DNA of 64,000 nt from AP-15 sp963774345 (GCA_963774345.1 CAVZFB010000049.1:248001-312000); one strand, 5' to 3'; shown: positions 25,899 to 35,292, numbered from the stretch's first letter. Numbers and translations: made by a program. The notes: a model not told the origin generated them from the sequence alone.

Positions 25899-27842
25899 TT
25901 ACGTGCGGCTCTTCAACTCTTTCTCAAGATCCTGGATATTCTCGAGCGGCCAGCCCTGCAAATCCATCCCCAAATGAAGGCCGATCGAAGCCAAACTCTC
26001 TGAGATTTCGTTCACCATGCCTCTGGTACAACCAGGAAATTGCATAATTTCTGCTACTGTTTTTTGCGCAAGATCTCCTACGTAAACAATATTGTCCCTC
26101 TTAAGGAGAACGATGACTTCCTTGGATACGCTTAGCTCATCAACTTTGCGCAACAGATCTAGATTAAACGGCAGATTGCTCGACGTAATCCAATTCAATG
26201 CTTTGTTTAGCCATAAGAATTGTTCATTATATTGTGCCAAACGGCGCGCTTTGAGCTCTATGGAAAGCAAAAAGTCTCTGAATTTGCGTAGGTCTGCGGC
26301 TTCGTCCAGTTTGGCGATAACTGGTGAGATCGCTGTGGCGAAGGGCTTAGATCTTTTAACGCTCTCGCTCACCATGAACCCGGTTAATCCTCCTGCGACG
26401 AGACCAGGCGAGCCTCCGAAAAGGCCACCCACCACAGGAAGAGCGGTGACGATAGCGGCGGCGGCAAGCGTGATTGCAACATTTAATACGACGCTGGTGG
26501 CAATAACGCCGCTGCGTTCGAGGTTCGGACCTTGGTTGATTTGCTCGGCCGCCCCGAGCACGAAGGCAGCAGCATTCGCGGCAATAACATCCGGTTTATT
26601 TTGAAGGCTTGCGGCGAGATCGACAGCCGCCGCGCGGTATCCTCTTTCCTCCGCTGGCCGCCGGCGATACCGTTGCTCCGCGGCGATCAGCTCAGCCCCG
26701 GCAATTGTGCTGAGCATAAAGGTGCCATGCAACTGTAGAATTGTCCCAAGCCGCTCCTCATTGGCCTCGCCAAGAGGCGGCAGTTCGCCTTCCTCGACCT
26801 TCTCTACCGCCGCTTTCTCCGCATTGGCCAGCCGTACACCCTCAACGTAAAGCAGAGTGAAATCGATCGTCTCGAGAGCTTGATCGATTTGCTTGCGGTA
26901 TTCGTCAAGTCGGACCGCTAGGTAAGCATGCGGAGCATTACCCGTTCTCAGGGCCTCAAGGAGCTTGCGTACAAGGTCGCGAAGAGTTGGATGTAGTTGC
27001 CGGAGACGACCGACATTATTGCCCTCTCGGTCCAGCGCCTCCGGGGGCACAAAGTCTATAACCCCCGCTCTAGTAATTTCGAAATGCGGCCCTGGGCCTT
27101 GAGCAGGCAACTCCGGCAGATCTGGGGGCACTGACGGATTGTTGGGTTCGATGCCAAGAGGCATCGCCGCGCCGGCCACAACCCGCACAGTCGTACCCGC
27201 TCCGGCCAATCGCAGCGCCGCCCAGAGATTCTCCGCCGGGATCGCATAGGCGACGCCAGTGCCTTGCTCGGCAACGGCCACAATCATGCCCCAGACGACA
27301 TTGCCCAGATCGTCCAGCACCGGAGAGCCTGAGAAGCCGGCCGCCACCGTAAAGCCCCGCGCTGAATCCTGCGGATCGATCTGACGCCAGCCCCGCGGGA
27401 TGTTGCTGCCTGCCATCTCCCCCGGCACCTGCTGGCCGTAGCTCCTGTAATCGGCCTCGGCGCCGTGGATCAGAACCGGCCGGCTCTGATTCGGCATGCG
27501 CTGGGCGATCGCCGGTAGCGGTGAAATCGCTTCGGTCGGGCAGTCGAGACGAAGCACGGCGATGTCGGATAGTTCGCCAGGCGCGGGACGAGCATTGCTG
27601 AACCAGCCGCCCGGCACCACGTGACCGGTCAGTTCATCCTGCAATGCCTCGAAGCGGATCGTGACCGGGTCGGAGGGCGGCTCCTTTGGCACCGGCTTCG
27701 GCAAACCTAGGTGGGCACCGACGACGTGGGCGCAGGTCAGCACGATGTCCCGCCCGATCAGGAACGCGCAGCCCGCCAGGCCGTTCTCGGTATCATGTGC
27801 CCGCAGCCAGCCGACAACCGCACCTGGGCCCAGATCCGGCAC
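25899..27842 (-). CDS. Trypsin-like protease with C-terminal RNAP alpha-CTD-like domain
   Basis: The 647-residue protein starts at GTG 27842. Residues 1-220 are a trypsin-like serine protease with a full triad: His39 (LTCAHVV), Asp93 (LSDIAVL) and Ser171 (GFSGSPV). There is no signal peptide, so it is cytoplasmic. A helical middle (about 270-555) includes a hydrophobic segment around 440-490 (VVLNVAITLAAAAIVTALP) that could be one or two membrane helices. Residues 557-647 closely match the C-terminal domain of RNA polymerase alpha (KVDEL, DNIVYVGDLAQKTVAEI, GLHLGMDLQGWPLENI). The Trypco1 gene lies 11 bases upstream. The AT-richer 3' part and nearby integrase suggest transfer. Likely an effector of a defence or conflict system. 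Confidence 0.88.
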   Translation of the reverse strand: MPDLGPGAVVGWLRAHDTENGLAGCAFLIGRDIVLTCAHVVGAHLGLPKPVPKEPPSDPVTIRFEALQDELTGHVVPGGWFSNARPAPGELSDIAVLRLDCPTEAISPLPAIAQRMPNQSRPVLIHGAEADYRSYGQQVPGEMAGSNIPRGWRQIDPQDSARGFTVAAGFSGSPVLDDLGNVVWGMIVAVAEQGTGVAYAIPAENLWAALRLAGAGTTVRVVAGAAMPLGIEPNNPSVPPDLPELPAQGPGPHFEITRAGVIDFVPPEALDREGNNVGRLRQLHPTLRDLVRKLLEALRTGNAPHAYLAVRLDEYRKQIDQALETIDFTLLYVEGVRLANAEKAAVEKVEEGELPPLGEANEERLGTILQLHGTFMLSTIAGAELIAAEQRYRRRPAEERGYRAAAVDLAASLQNKPDVIAANAAAFVLGAAEQINQGPNLERSGVIATSVVLNVAITLAAAAIVTALPVVGGLFGGSPGLVAGGLTGFMVSESVKRSKPFATAISPVIAKLDEAADLRKFRDFLLSIELKARRLAQYNEQFLWLNKALNWITSSNLPFNLDLLRKVDELSVSKEVIVLLKRDNIVYVGDLAQKTVAEIMQFPGCTRGMVNEISESLASIGLHLGMDLQGWPLENIQDLEKELKSRT

Positions 27843-27853
27843 GGCGCGTCAGC

Positions 27854-28168
27854 CTACCATTTCAGCACGACCTTCAGATTGGCCGCGACCGTCCCCTCGA
27901 CCAGAACGATCCCGGTCTTGCCGCTGATGTTGACCCCAAACTCGACCGAGACCTCCTTGGCTGACGCGGTCGCCTTGCGCAATTGCTCGACCGCTTGCCC
28001 CGCCATCTCCGCGACCATGTTCATGCCGTCCGACCAGGCGACGGCGACCCTCTGCGCCGCTCCGGTCGCCTCCTGAGGGCCGCCGCGTGTCGGCAAGGGC
28101 GCCAGGCTCGACTCGACCGCGACCACAGCGCCGGAGGGCAGGGTGAATATCGTGTAGTCCACGGGCAT
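27854..28168 (-). CDS. Trypsin-co-occurring domain 1 (Trypco1) protein
   Basis: The 104-residue protein starts at ATG 28168 (MPVDYTIFTL). It has the small alpha/beta pattern of the Trypco1 family: an N-terminal strand with a VAVES-type motif, a central helix (SDGMNMVAEMAGQAVEQLRK) and the characteristic end EVSVEFGVNISGKTG ... AANLKVVLKW. This family is found next to trypsin-like proteases in prokaryotic conflict gene sets and is thought to regulate or recruit them. It precedes the protease by 11 bases in a two-gene operon. Its biochemical role is not established. Confidence 0.85.
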   Translation of the reverse strand: MPVDYTIFTLPSGAVVAVESSLAPLPTRGGPQEATGAAQRVAVAWSDGMNMVAEMAGQAVEQLRKATASAKEVSVEFGVNISGKTGIVLVEGTVAANLKVVLKW

Positions 28169-28573
28169 TGCCTCGCTGATTGTCCGCAACCGGAACCCTA
28201 CTCGCATTGGGCCGCGTCATCCAAGATCCGGATCGGCCGCGCCGCCCTCGCCAGTCATCTGACACAATGATGTGATAATCGCACCTCCGCCGATCGGGTC
28301 GGCGGCGGTTTCGGAGCCTTCTCAAAATTGCATTTTGGCATTTTCCCGTGATTTCCCGGTTCCGCCGGTTTAATTCCCGGTTAGTTCTTACAGCTCATCC
28401 CCGCCCGCTACTTAGCCTATAATACCACGCTGTTTCAATCGGCTAGCGGCTCATCGAGGCTGCCTCAGTGCGCCTGATTATGCTTGACTTTGCGGTTTTC
28501 TGCTACCAGATTGCTACCAGCTTTGCCACCGCCGTTCGCCCTCCGGGGTCGCTCGATAAAGGATCAGCAGCAT
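28169..28573. other. Divergent region before integrase; repeated TTCCCGGTT
   Basis: This 405-base region separates the Trypco1 operon from the integrase and should carry both promoters and possibly an attachment site. TTCCCGGTT occurs twice (near 28353 and 28374), and GCTACCAG twice (near 28502 and 28513). No tRNA end or confirmed att core was found. Confidence 0.4.
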
Positions 28574-29803
28574 ATGACTACATCGGCCAAGATCAAGCTA
28601 ACCAAGCGGGTCGTCGATGCCCTGATGCCGCCGATGCGCGGCGAGACGGTCGTCTGGGATCCTGAAGTGAAGGGCTACGGGCTGCGCATCTCCAGCACCG
28701 GCCGCCGTACCTACTTCATTCATAAGCGCACCAAAGCCGGCCGCCAGATCAAGGCCAAGCTCGGCGTGCATGGTGATATCACCGCCGAGGAGGCGCGTCA
28801 GGCGGCGATCCGGGAACTCGGCCGGATTGCCGGCGGTATCGATCCCGCCGATGAACGGCGGCGAGCCCGCGCGGCCGAGGCGAAGCTGCGCCGCACCCTG
28901 ACCATCGCCCAGCTATGCGAGAAGTACCTCGCCGAGCACGCCCTGGTGCACAACCGCCCGCGCACGGTCGAGACCTACCGTCACGTCATCGAGCGCCACA
29001 TCAAGCCGCGGCTTGGCGACATTCGCGTTCCCGACCTCGAGCACGATGACATTGCCGCCCTCCACCGCGACATGAAACCGACCCCGTATCTGGCCAACTT
29101 AATGGTCGCAGTGCTGAGCCGCATCCTCGGGCTCGCCGTTCGTAACTGGAAGATGCGCCCCGACAACCCCGCCACCGGGATGACCCACTATCCCGAGGAG
29201 AAGCGGCAGCGCTACCTGTCCGTCGCCGAGCTCGGGCCGCTGGCCGCGGCGTTGGCCGGTCATCCCCGCCAGATCGCCGCCAATGCTCTGCGCATGCTGC
29301 TCTTGACCGGCGCCCGCTCCGGCGAGGTGCTGGCGATGTGCTGGGAGGAGGTCGAGCGCCAGCCCGGCGTGTGGATCAAGCCCAGCGCGCACACCAAGCA
29401 AAAATCAGAGCACCGCGTGCCGCTGTCGCCGGGCGCCCGTCAGTTGCTCGCAGATATGCGGCGCTACCGTAAGCCGGGCGAGACCCTGGTCTTTCCCGGC
29501 CGCCTCCCTGGCCAGCCGCTGCAGGATATCCACAAGACCTGGGCGGCGTGCTGCGCGACCGCCGGGATCGAGGGCGTGCGGATCCATGATTTGCGCCACA
29601 GCTACGCATCGATCTTGGCGAGCGCCGGGCTCTCCCTGCCGATCATCGGCGCCTTGCTCGGGCACACCCAGGCGGCGACGACGCATCGCTACGCCCATTT
29701 GTTCGCCGATCCGCTGCTGGAAGCGACGACTAGGGTCAGCACGCTGCTGGAGGCGCTCGCCGAGGAGCGCAAGGCCGAGGTGACGCCGTTGCGTAAGCGC
29801 TAA
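28574..29803 (+). CDS. Tyrosine recombinase (P4-type integrase)
   Basis: About 409 residues from ATG 28574, which has AGGA nine bases upstream. An N-terminal DUF4102-like arm-binding domain (about 1-90: DPEVKGYGLRISSTGRRTYF), a SAM-like core-binding domain (TIAQLCEKYLAEHA) and a catalytic domain with Arg (LTGARSGEVLAM), Lys (TKQKSEHRVPL), HxxR (IHDLRHSYAS), His (LLGHTQ) and Tyr (HRYAHL) are all present, so it should be active. It defines the accessory element with the AlpA-like regulator and primase-helicase downstream. The Trypco1-protease pair lies on its other side, divergent, possibly outside or as element cargo. Confidence 0.93.
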   Translation: MTTSAKIKLTKRVVDALMPPMRGETVVWDPEVKGYGLRISSTGRRTYFIHKRTKAGRQIKAKLGVHGDITAEEARQAAIRELGRIAGGIDPADERRRARAAEAKLRRTLTIAQLCEKYLAEHALVHNRPRTVETYRHVIERHIKPRLGDIRVPDLEHDDIAALHRDMKPTPYLANLMVAVLSRILGLAVRNWKMRPDNPATGMTHYPEEKRQRYLSVAELGPLAAALAGHPRQIAANALRMLLLTGARSGEVLAMCWEEVERQPGVWIKPSAHTKQKSEHRVPLSPGARQLLADMRRYRKPGETLVFPGRLPGQPLQDIHKTWAACCATAGIEGVRIHDLRHSYASILASAGLSLPIIGALLGHTQAATTHRYAHLFADPLLEATTRVSTLLEALAEERKAEVTPLRKR

Positions 29804-29813
29804 AGTAGCGGAT

Positions 29814-29842
29814 GCCCGGCGGGGTCTGACCACCCCGCGGGC
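29814..29842 (+). terminator. Hairpin after integrase
   Basis: Stem GCCCG(g)CGGGGT / ACCCCGCGGGC with one bulged base and a six-base loop starts ten bases after the integrase stop. No T-tract. Confidence 0.45.
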
Positions 29843-29946
29843 GCCCTAACCGCGACCGGAAGGCACCCGGCCTATGGCTGACCGAAAATTTACCGGAACC
29901 GCTTAAGGATTATCTTCGGCGGCGCTGAATTTCACGCCACGGGCCG

Positions 29947-30489
29947 ATGCGAGCGGGAGACCCCATCGGCGAATATCGGTTCGACAATTTGTTCGCGCTA
30001 GAGCGGGAGCGGCGCCCCATCCGGGTGCGCGGCTACCCCAAAGAGATTATCGGGGAGCCGCAGCTACTCCCGCCCGGCGAACTCTACGGTTATCTCGTCG
30101 ACGATCGCGGGGAAGGCCGACTGATCCACGTCGCTTCGGGGGTCACTTGGTATGCGGTCGAGGTGCTGGAAGCGGCCGCGGCGGCGGCGACGGCCAGCCG
30201 CGTGCCCCCCCCCGCGGCGGTACCGTCAGTCGATGCGCCCGCTGTCGTGAAGAGCGTCGCTGAGGAGCCGCCGCAGAGCGTAACGCAGACGCCAGATGGC
30301 GAACGACCCGGTGATGCGCCCGCCCTCGCGCAACTCAAAGTTCTTCTCGAGACCCTCGGCCGGACCAAAGAAGACCCGGCAAGGCTTGTAGCCGTCGCAG
30401 CCGAGATCGAATTCGTTCGTCGGCAGTGGCGTATTGCTTGGAAACGCAACCCTTCCAAGAACAAGATCAAACCCGGCCACCACCAGTAA
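29947..30489 (+). CDS. Mobile-element hypothetical protein
   Basis: The 180-residue protein has a folded-looking N-terminal part (1-80: DPIGEYRFDNLFALERERRP, RVRGYPKEI, YGYLVDDRGEGRLIHV), an alanine/proline-rich linker (about 80-125) and a C-terminal helix with basic tail (RRQWRIAWKRNPSKNKIK). I do not recognise it. It lies between the integrase and the AlpA-like gene in the same direction, so it probably belongs to the element. The start has no strong ribosome site. Confidence 0.5.
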   Translation: MRAGDPIGEYRFDNLFALERERRPIRVRGYPKEIIGEPQLLPPGELYGYLVDDRGEGRLIHVASGVTWYAVEVLEAAAAAATASRVPPPAAVPSVDAPAVVKSVAEEPPQSVTQTPDGERPGDAPALAQLKVLLETLGRTKEDPARLVAVAAEIEFVRRQWRIAWKRNPSKNKIKPGHHQ

Positions 30490-30585
30490 TCCGCGGTCAA
30501 AAAACCTATGCCGGCGTATTTGGCGCATCTTGCGTCATCCCCAAAGACAGTTGTCTTCAACGGTCGCCCGAAACGGGAGGCGACC

Positions 30586-30812
30586 ATGTTTATCGACGAA
30601 CACAAAACCTCGGAAGTAACCGACATTCCCGTGCCGACCTTGCGCACCAAGCGCATGCGCGGCGGCGGCCCTATTACAAGTTCGGCCGCTCGGTCAGATA
30701 CGACCTCGACGAGGTGATCGCCTGGGCGCGGGCGCGGCGGGCGTTGAATACGACCGACGCCGACCGGGTCGAGGCCCGCCTGCGGGCCGAGGAGCCGACC
30801 CTACACGAGTAA
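30586..30812 (+). pseudogene. AlpA-type excisionase/regulator, frameshifted
   Basis: From ATG 30586 (GGGAGG five bases upstream) the frame encodes the first half of an HTH_17 protein (VTDIPVPTLRTKRMRGGGP). The second half, YYKFGRSVRYDLDEVIAWARA, continues in another frame from about 30672 to the stop at 30812. Together they match the AlpA/excisionase pattern PTLR...RGGGPPYYKxGRxVRY. A net loss of one base (or four) in the GC-rich GGCGGCGGCCC run explains it. AlpA-like proteins control integrase or replication of small elements. Either the gene is dead, there is a sequence error, or expression uses frameshifting. Confidence 0.7.
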
Positions 30813-31041
30813 AACCCGTCCGGTGATGGGGAGACGCGCCGGACGGGGTCGGGGGGCGATTTTCCTTTTCGGGGGAAATCGCCTCAGTTTAACGCCGTCC
30901 GACCGTCATTTGCCAACGCCGGTCTCCGCTCGATGGAGGCCTCCACATGGTCACACTTCCGGCCGGCGAGGCGGCAGGATTTGGCGGGACACCGCCGGCA
31001 GCAGCCCGGCGCGGGCTGCGCCTGGCGCGGAGCGCGCGACC

Positions 31042-33186
31042 ATGAGCGGCGTCGATCTCCCATCGGCAGTGTCGTTTCTGCAGCGCTGGGAGCCGGACGG
31101 CCCGTGGCTACTGACCGCAATCAAGCCGGACAGCCGCGAAATCGAAACCCGGCGTTTCACCGACCCCGACGAAATGCTCGCCTGGCTGCAGCGGCATAAG
31201 GGCGCGCGCAACATCTATTTTTCGGTCAACCGGCCGCGGCCTGGTCTCGCTGGTCGCGCCAAAAAGCAGGACATCAGCCACCTGCTCGCGCTGCATGTTG
31301 ATCTCGACCCGCCAAAGACACCGGGCCTCGACCTGGCCGCAGCGCAGGCGGCGATCCGAGCGACACTTGAACAGGCCGACCCGCCGCCCACCGGCATCAT
31401 CGCCTCCGGCAATGGTTTTCAAGGGTTTTGGCGGCTCAACGAGCCGGTCGAACTGGATGATGATCAGCACAGCGTCGAGAAGCTCGAAGCCTACAACATC
31501 GCATTGGCGCAACAGCTCGGCGCCGATCATTGCCACAACATCGATCGCATCATGCGGCTGCCGGGCACCACCAACCTGCCCGACGCCAAGAAGCGCGCCC
31601 TCGGCCGCCGCCCGGTGGCGGCAGAGTTGATCTAGCTCGACCGCGATCGGCGCTATTGTCTCGACGACTTTCCGGCGGCGGCAAACGTCAATGGTCATGC
31701 CGGCGCCGCCAATGGCAACGGCCGCGGTACATCACTGTTCGATCCGGGCCGGTGGATTACCGAGCTGCTCCGGATCGGCCATGACCCGAACAACCCGCAA
31801 CGCTGGGGCGGTGACCGTTCAAAAGCTGTATTCGCCGCCGCCTGCGGGCTGGTCTCCGCGCTCTGGGACGACGAGGCCATCGCCGAGGCGCTGCTCGACC
31901 CGCAGCACGGCATCTCCGCCCACGTCCGCGATCAGCAACAGCCGCGCAATTACGCCTTGCGCCAAGCGCGGCAGGCGCGGCAGGCGCGCAAGGCGGTCGC
32001 CGCCACCCGCCCCAACGTCGACGGCAAAACCAACGGCCACGCCACAACTGCGCCGCCGCCGTGGGAACACGTCGAACTCGAGGCTTGGGCGCGCAGCGGG
32101 CAACGGATCCCGGAGCGCCAATGGATTATGGAAGACTGGATCCCGCGCGGCCAAACCATCGGCCTTTACGGCGTCTCCGGCGTGTTGAAAACGACATTTT
32201 TGTTGCAATTGATGATGGCCGCATCAGCCGGCCTCGCCTTTTGCGGATTACCAATCACCCAGGTCCCGGTCTACGGATTGTTCTGTGAGGACACTAAGGA
32301 TGAAATCCTCCGCCGCGCCGCGCGCCTCGCCCGATTTTACCAGCGCGACCTCGACCGCTTCCCCAATTTTCACTTCGCCTCCCTGGTCGGCCAAATGGAC
32401 ACCGAACTATTGTCGTTCGACCTTGGGAAGCGTCATCCGGGACTGGCCTTCGATCACTTCGCCCAAGAGCTTGATTATTATCGGCCGGGTTTGGTCGTCC
32501 TCGACACCCTGCCCGACTTCTTCGGCGGCGAGGAAATCAACCGCCGTCAAACATCGCAGTTCATCCGCATGCTCGATGGCCTCGGTATGCTTCACAATTG
32601 CGCGATCGTCTGCGCCGCCCATCCCTCGATGCGCGGCCGCGCTTCGGGCCGGCTCGATAGCGGCAATACCGGCATCGAAGGCAAGATGCGCGCCCGTCTC
32701 ACCCTGCACGACCCTGGCGACGATGGCGACGACGGCGAAACACCCGACGAGCGGGCTTATCGCGTCGCCCTCAATCCCACCGACAAGCGCATCTTGACCC
32801 GCGTCAACAGCAACTACGCTCGCCCCGGCAAAACCATCGAGCTGATCATCCGCGAGGGCGCGTTCTTCCCGGCGGCGATCGATCCGGGTCAGGCAGCCAG
32901 GCACGGACCAACCCGCGATCCGGCCGTAAAAAGCCTGTTTCTTGAACTGCTGGCCAAAACGAAACGAGAGAGCCGTTATGTCAATAATTCTGTCCAACAC
33001 CCCTCATCCTATGCTCCGCGGATGTTTGCCCCGCACCCGCTCAACCTCAAAACTAAAGCCAGTAAAAGAGAATTTGAACGGGCAATAGTGGAATTGCTCG
33101 CGGACGAGAAAATCAGACTGGAGCAAGTCGGTCGGCCCAGTAAATCGCATAGCGAATTCGTGGTCTGCGACACCCCACAAAACTAA
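31042..33186 (+). CDS. Primase-helicase (RepB-like primase + RepA ATPase) with internal amber
   Basis: A single frame codes for an N-terminal primase-like domain and a C-terminal RepA-type ATPase, interrupted only by TAG at 31633-31635. Before the stop: HVDLDPP (catalytic acidic pair), SGNGFQGFWRL and NIDRIMRLPGTTNLP. After it the frame stays open as LDRDRRYCLDDFPAAANVNG, then the ATPase with Walker A GVSGVLKTT, GLFCEDTKDEILRR and Walker B-like LVVLDTLPDFF, ending at 33186. The total of about 714 codons is a normal size for this fusion. Without readthrough it makes a 197-residue primase and perhaps a separately started ATPase (ATG 31957). It probably replicates the element. Confidence 0.75.
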
Positions 33187-33283
33187 CCCTAAAGGGGCGC
33201 CGTCGTGTCACCTCGCCTAGTGGTGCCCGTGCTCACAGTTAGTTGTTGATTTTGCTCAAACAAAAGTTGGTGCCCGTGCGCCC

Positions 33284-33332
33284 CTCCCCCTACGGGGGAG
33301 AAGGGGCTGGCGCTCTTGGCTACGCCAGCCCC
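33284..33332 (+). terminator. Two tandem hairpins after the primase-helicase
   Basis: First hairpin CTCCCCC-tac-GGGGGAG (33284-33300), then GGGGCTGGCG-N10-CGCCAGCCCC (33303-33332); both stems are perfect. They start about 100 bases after the stop. The 12-mer TGGTGCCCGTGC also occurs twice just before, near 33220 and 33268. Confidence 0.5.
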
Positions 33333-34318
33333 AATAACCGTAGATTTTCACTGCCACGCTTCACTGGCATCCAAACCCCAATGACCGAATACGCCGGCTA
33401 TCTGCTGTATTGGGATCACGACCCGCGCCGCGACCGGCTGGCTGATCGCGTTCAGCGACATGGATCTAAACGATCCGATGTAGTTGCCGGCGGCGCACGT
33501 CAGTTTTCGCCTCGTACCGGGGCAGGGCCGGTTTGGCTGGGGCGGTTCAACATCCCGCCGCAACTGGCGGCGCAACGGCACCGGCTGCGGGCGTGCGAAC
33601 TGCGCGATCGTGCCCGCGAGTTGGCCAGGACCGCGGCGCGACCGACGCGGCCAGCGTTATCGATTTTTCCCAGAACGAGCGTCGACCGCATCGCCGCGCG
33701 CTCCGCCTCGATCGCGGCCCGCCCAACTTCGTTCAGCGCCATCGCAACCGCGAACCGAAGTTGACCGCGAGCCACGCTATCGGACTGCCGGCGGAACGAA
33801 TTGACTTCGCTCTTTACCGAGATCGAGAGGCATTTTTCCCGTGGCACCCGAGAACGAATAATCCCGCCACCTGACACGCCGCTGGAACCGAAGCGCCAAA
33901 CGCCAAACACGTGGCAACTACCCAATCCCGCAATTTCTCGATCAGTCATTTCCAAAGTCCGCAGGGCAAAATCGGGCGGTTGAAATATCCCGAAATTTCT
34001 ATGCCCAAAACAACCCCCGCAAAAAATATAATCAGCGACGCCACCGTCATCTGGTTCGAAAAATTTCATGGGGTCGAGCCAATAGGTAGATTATGTTTTT
34101 GCAGTCCCAGTCGACCCTATTCGGAGCGCGAAAGCTCCGCGGAATTTTCGACGGCGGGAAGGACCCGTTGGGTTTTGCCTTTGATCCGGGCAGGCGGCAC
34201 CCCGAGAGCTGCGAGCCGGCAATGGGACACCGAACTTAATTGACACAGGTCAATGCCCCTGTCGCCTCGCGTCGTATGCGTCAGCGCCGTGTTAGCCCCA
34301 AGCCGGAAGGATCGATCC
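33333..34318. other. Unassigned stretch, degraded reading frames
   Basis: Nearly 1 kb without a convincing gene. A rightward frame from ATG 33381 (TEYAGYLLYWDHDPRRDRLA) and a leftward frame 34069-33500 overlap each other, and neither shows a known motif or good ribosome site. Local AT content rises at 33950-34100. It may be decayed cargo of the element. Confidence 0.4.
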
Positions 34319-34573
34319 ATGCAGGCAAAAGACGTCATGACGGCGAAAGTGGTTTCGGTTTCCAAGGATACTCTGATCCACGAAGTCGTTGGCCTGCTGC
34401 TAAAGTACCGCATCAGCGCGGTGCCGGTGATCGGTGGCACACGACAGCTCGTGGGAATGGTTAGCGAAGGTGATTTGCTGTGGCCGGATACCCCGGGTAG
34501 CGGTTCCCCAGCCCATCGAACGCATGGGCCAAGCCGTCACGCCAGTGGCGCAAGGTGCTGCCCTCGGCAATGA
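34319..34573 (+). pseudogene. CBS-domain protein, truncated
   Basis: From ATG 34319 the frame encodes the first CBS motif of a signalling-type CBS pair: MQAKDVMTAKVVSVSKDT, LLKYRISAVPVIGG and LVGMVSEGDLL. At about 34490 the similarity stops abruptly, and the remaining 25 or so residues are the reverse of the convergent GST gene. The second CBS and C-terminal BON domains are missing. This looks like a deletion or recombination junction. Confidence 0.7.
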
Positions 34574-35174
34574 ACTCGTCGGGACAACCGAGCCGAGCGT
34601 ATTGGAACACCGAAAACAGCACGTAATCGGCATATGTCGCAGTTGCTCCGCCAAAATAGGGCTGTTCCGCCAGCGTCCGGTCGAGCGGCGCGACCACGGC
34701 AGCGAACTCCTCGAGCCAGCGCGGTCGGTCGGCGCAATATTCCTCAAGCGCGCAGCCGAACGCAGCCTCACGCGAACGCCGAAAATAATCTCGGTCCTCG
34801 GGAGCCAGACACCAAATAAAGTCGGCGGAAATCAGTCGGCGAATGGTAGTCCCAAGCGTTTCAGCCGCCCAATGATTGACGAGACGGGCAAGACCGCGCC
34901 CGGCCTCCCCGCCGAATAACGAGGGATGGTCGGGAAAGCGATCCTCAAGATGGCAGGCGATGTTCCAGGAATTGTGGATCACGCGCTCGCCGTCGACGAG
35001 GATCGGCACCATGTGCTGGCCGCTCAGCGTGCGGATCGTCTCGACATCGGCGAAGCGGACGAGGCGGAATTCAACCGGGATGCCCTTATGGGCAAGAGCG
35101 TAGCGGATGCGCCAGGAGAACGGGCTCGGGCGGCGGCCATCATGGCCGACGCGCTCATACATGATGAGACTCAT
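34461..35174 (-). CDS. Glutathione S-transferase family protein
   Basis: The 237-residue protein has an N-terminal thioredoxin-like domain (RPSPFSWRIRYALAHKGIPVE, then QHMVPILVDGERVIHNSWNIACHLE with the cis-proline of the glutathione site) and an all-helical C-terminal domain (about 95-225). It resembles beta-etherase/LigE-type or general GSTs, so conjugation or reductive cleavage with glutathione is likely. The substrate is unknown. Its 3' end is overlapped by the truncated CBS gene; the last residues (NRYPGYPATANHLR) may have been affected by the same junction. Confidence 0.85.
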   Translation of the reverse strand: MSLIMYERVGHDGRRPSPFSWRIRYALAHKGIPVEFRLVRFADVETIRTLSGQHMVPILVDGERVIHNSWNIACHLEDRFPDHPSLFGGEAGRGLARLVNHWAAETLGTTIRRLISADFIWCLAPEDRDYFRRSREAAFGCALEEYCADRPRWLEEFAAVVAPLDRTLAEQPYFGGATATYADYVLFSVFQYARLGCPDEFIAEGSTLRHWRDGLAHAFDGLGNRYPGYPATANHLR

Positions 35175-35292
35175 CGCTCAGTTCTCCCTGGTTATCCGGA
35201 TCGCCGGTGGTGAACCCTGCCGCCGACGAAACGCGCATCCTCGAGACTAAATTCATCGAACCGCCGCGCTCGCACCCCCGACTGCTGACCCA

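Noticed and set aside
28340..28400. Repeated TTCCCGGTT as attachment-site core
   Set aside because: Both copies are on the same side of the integrase, and no matching copy was found at a plausible far end.
33500..34069. Leftward 189-residue frame
   Set aside because: It overlaps a rightward frame of similar quality, is rich in Arg/Ser with no motif, and looks like a GC-driven shadow.
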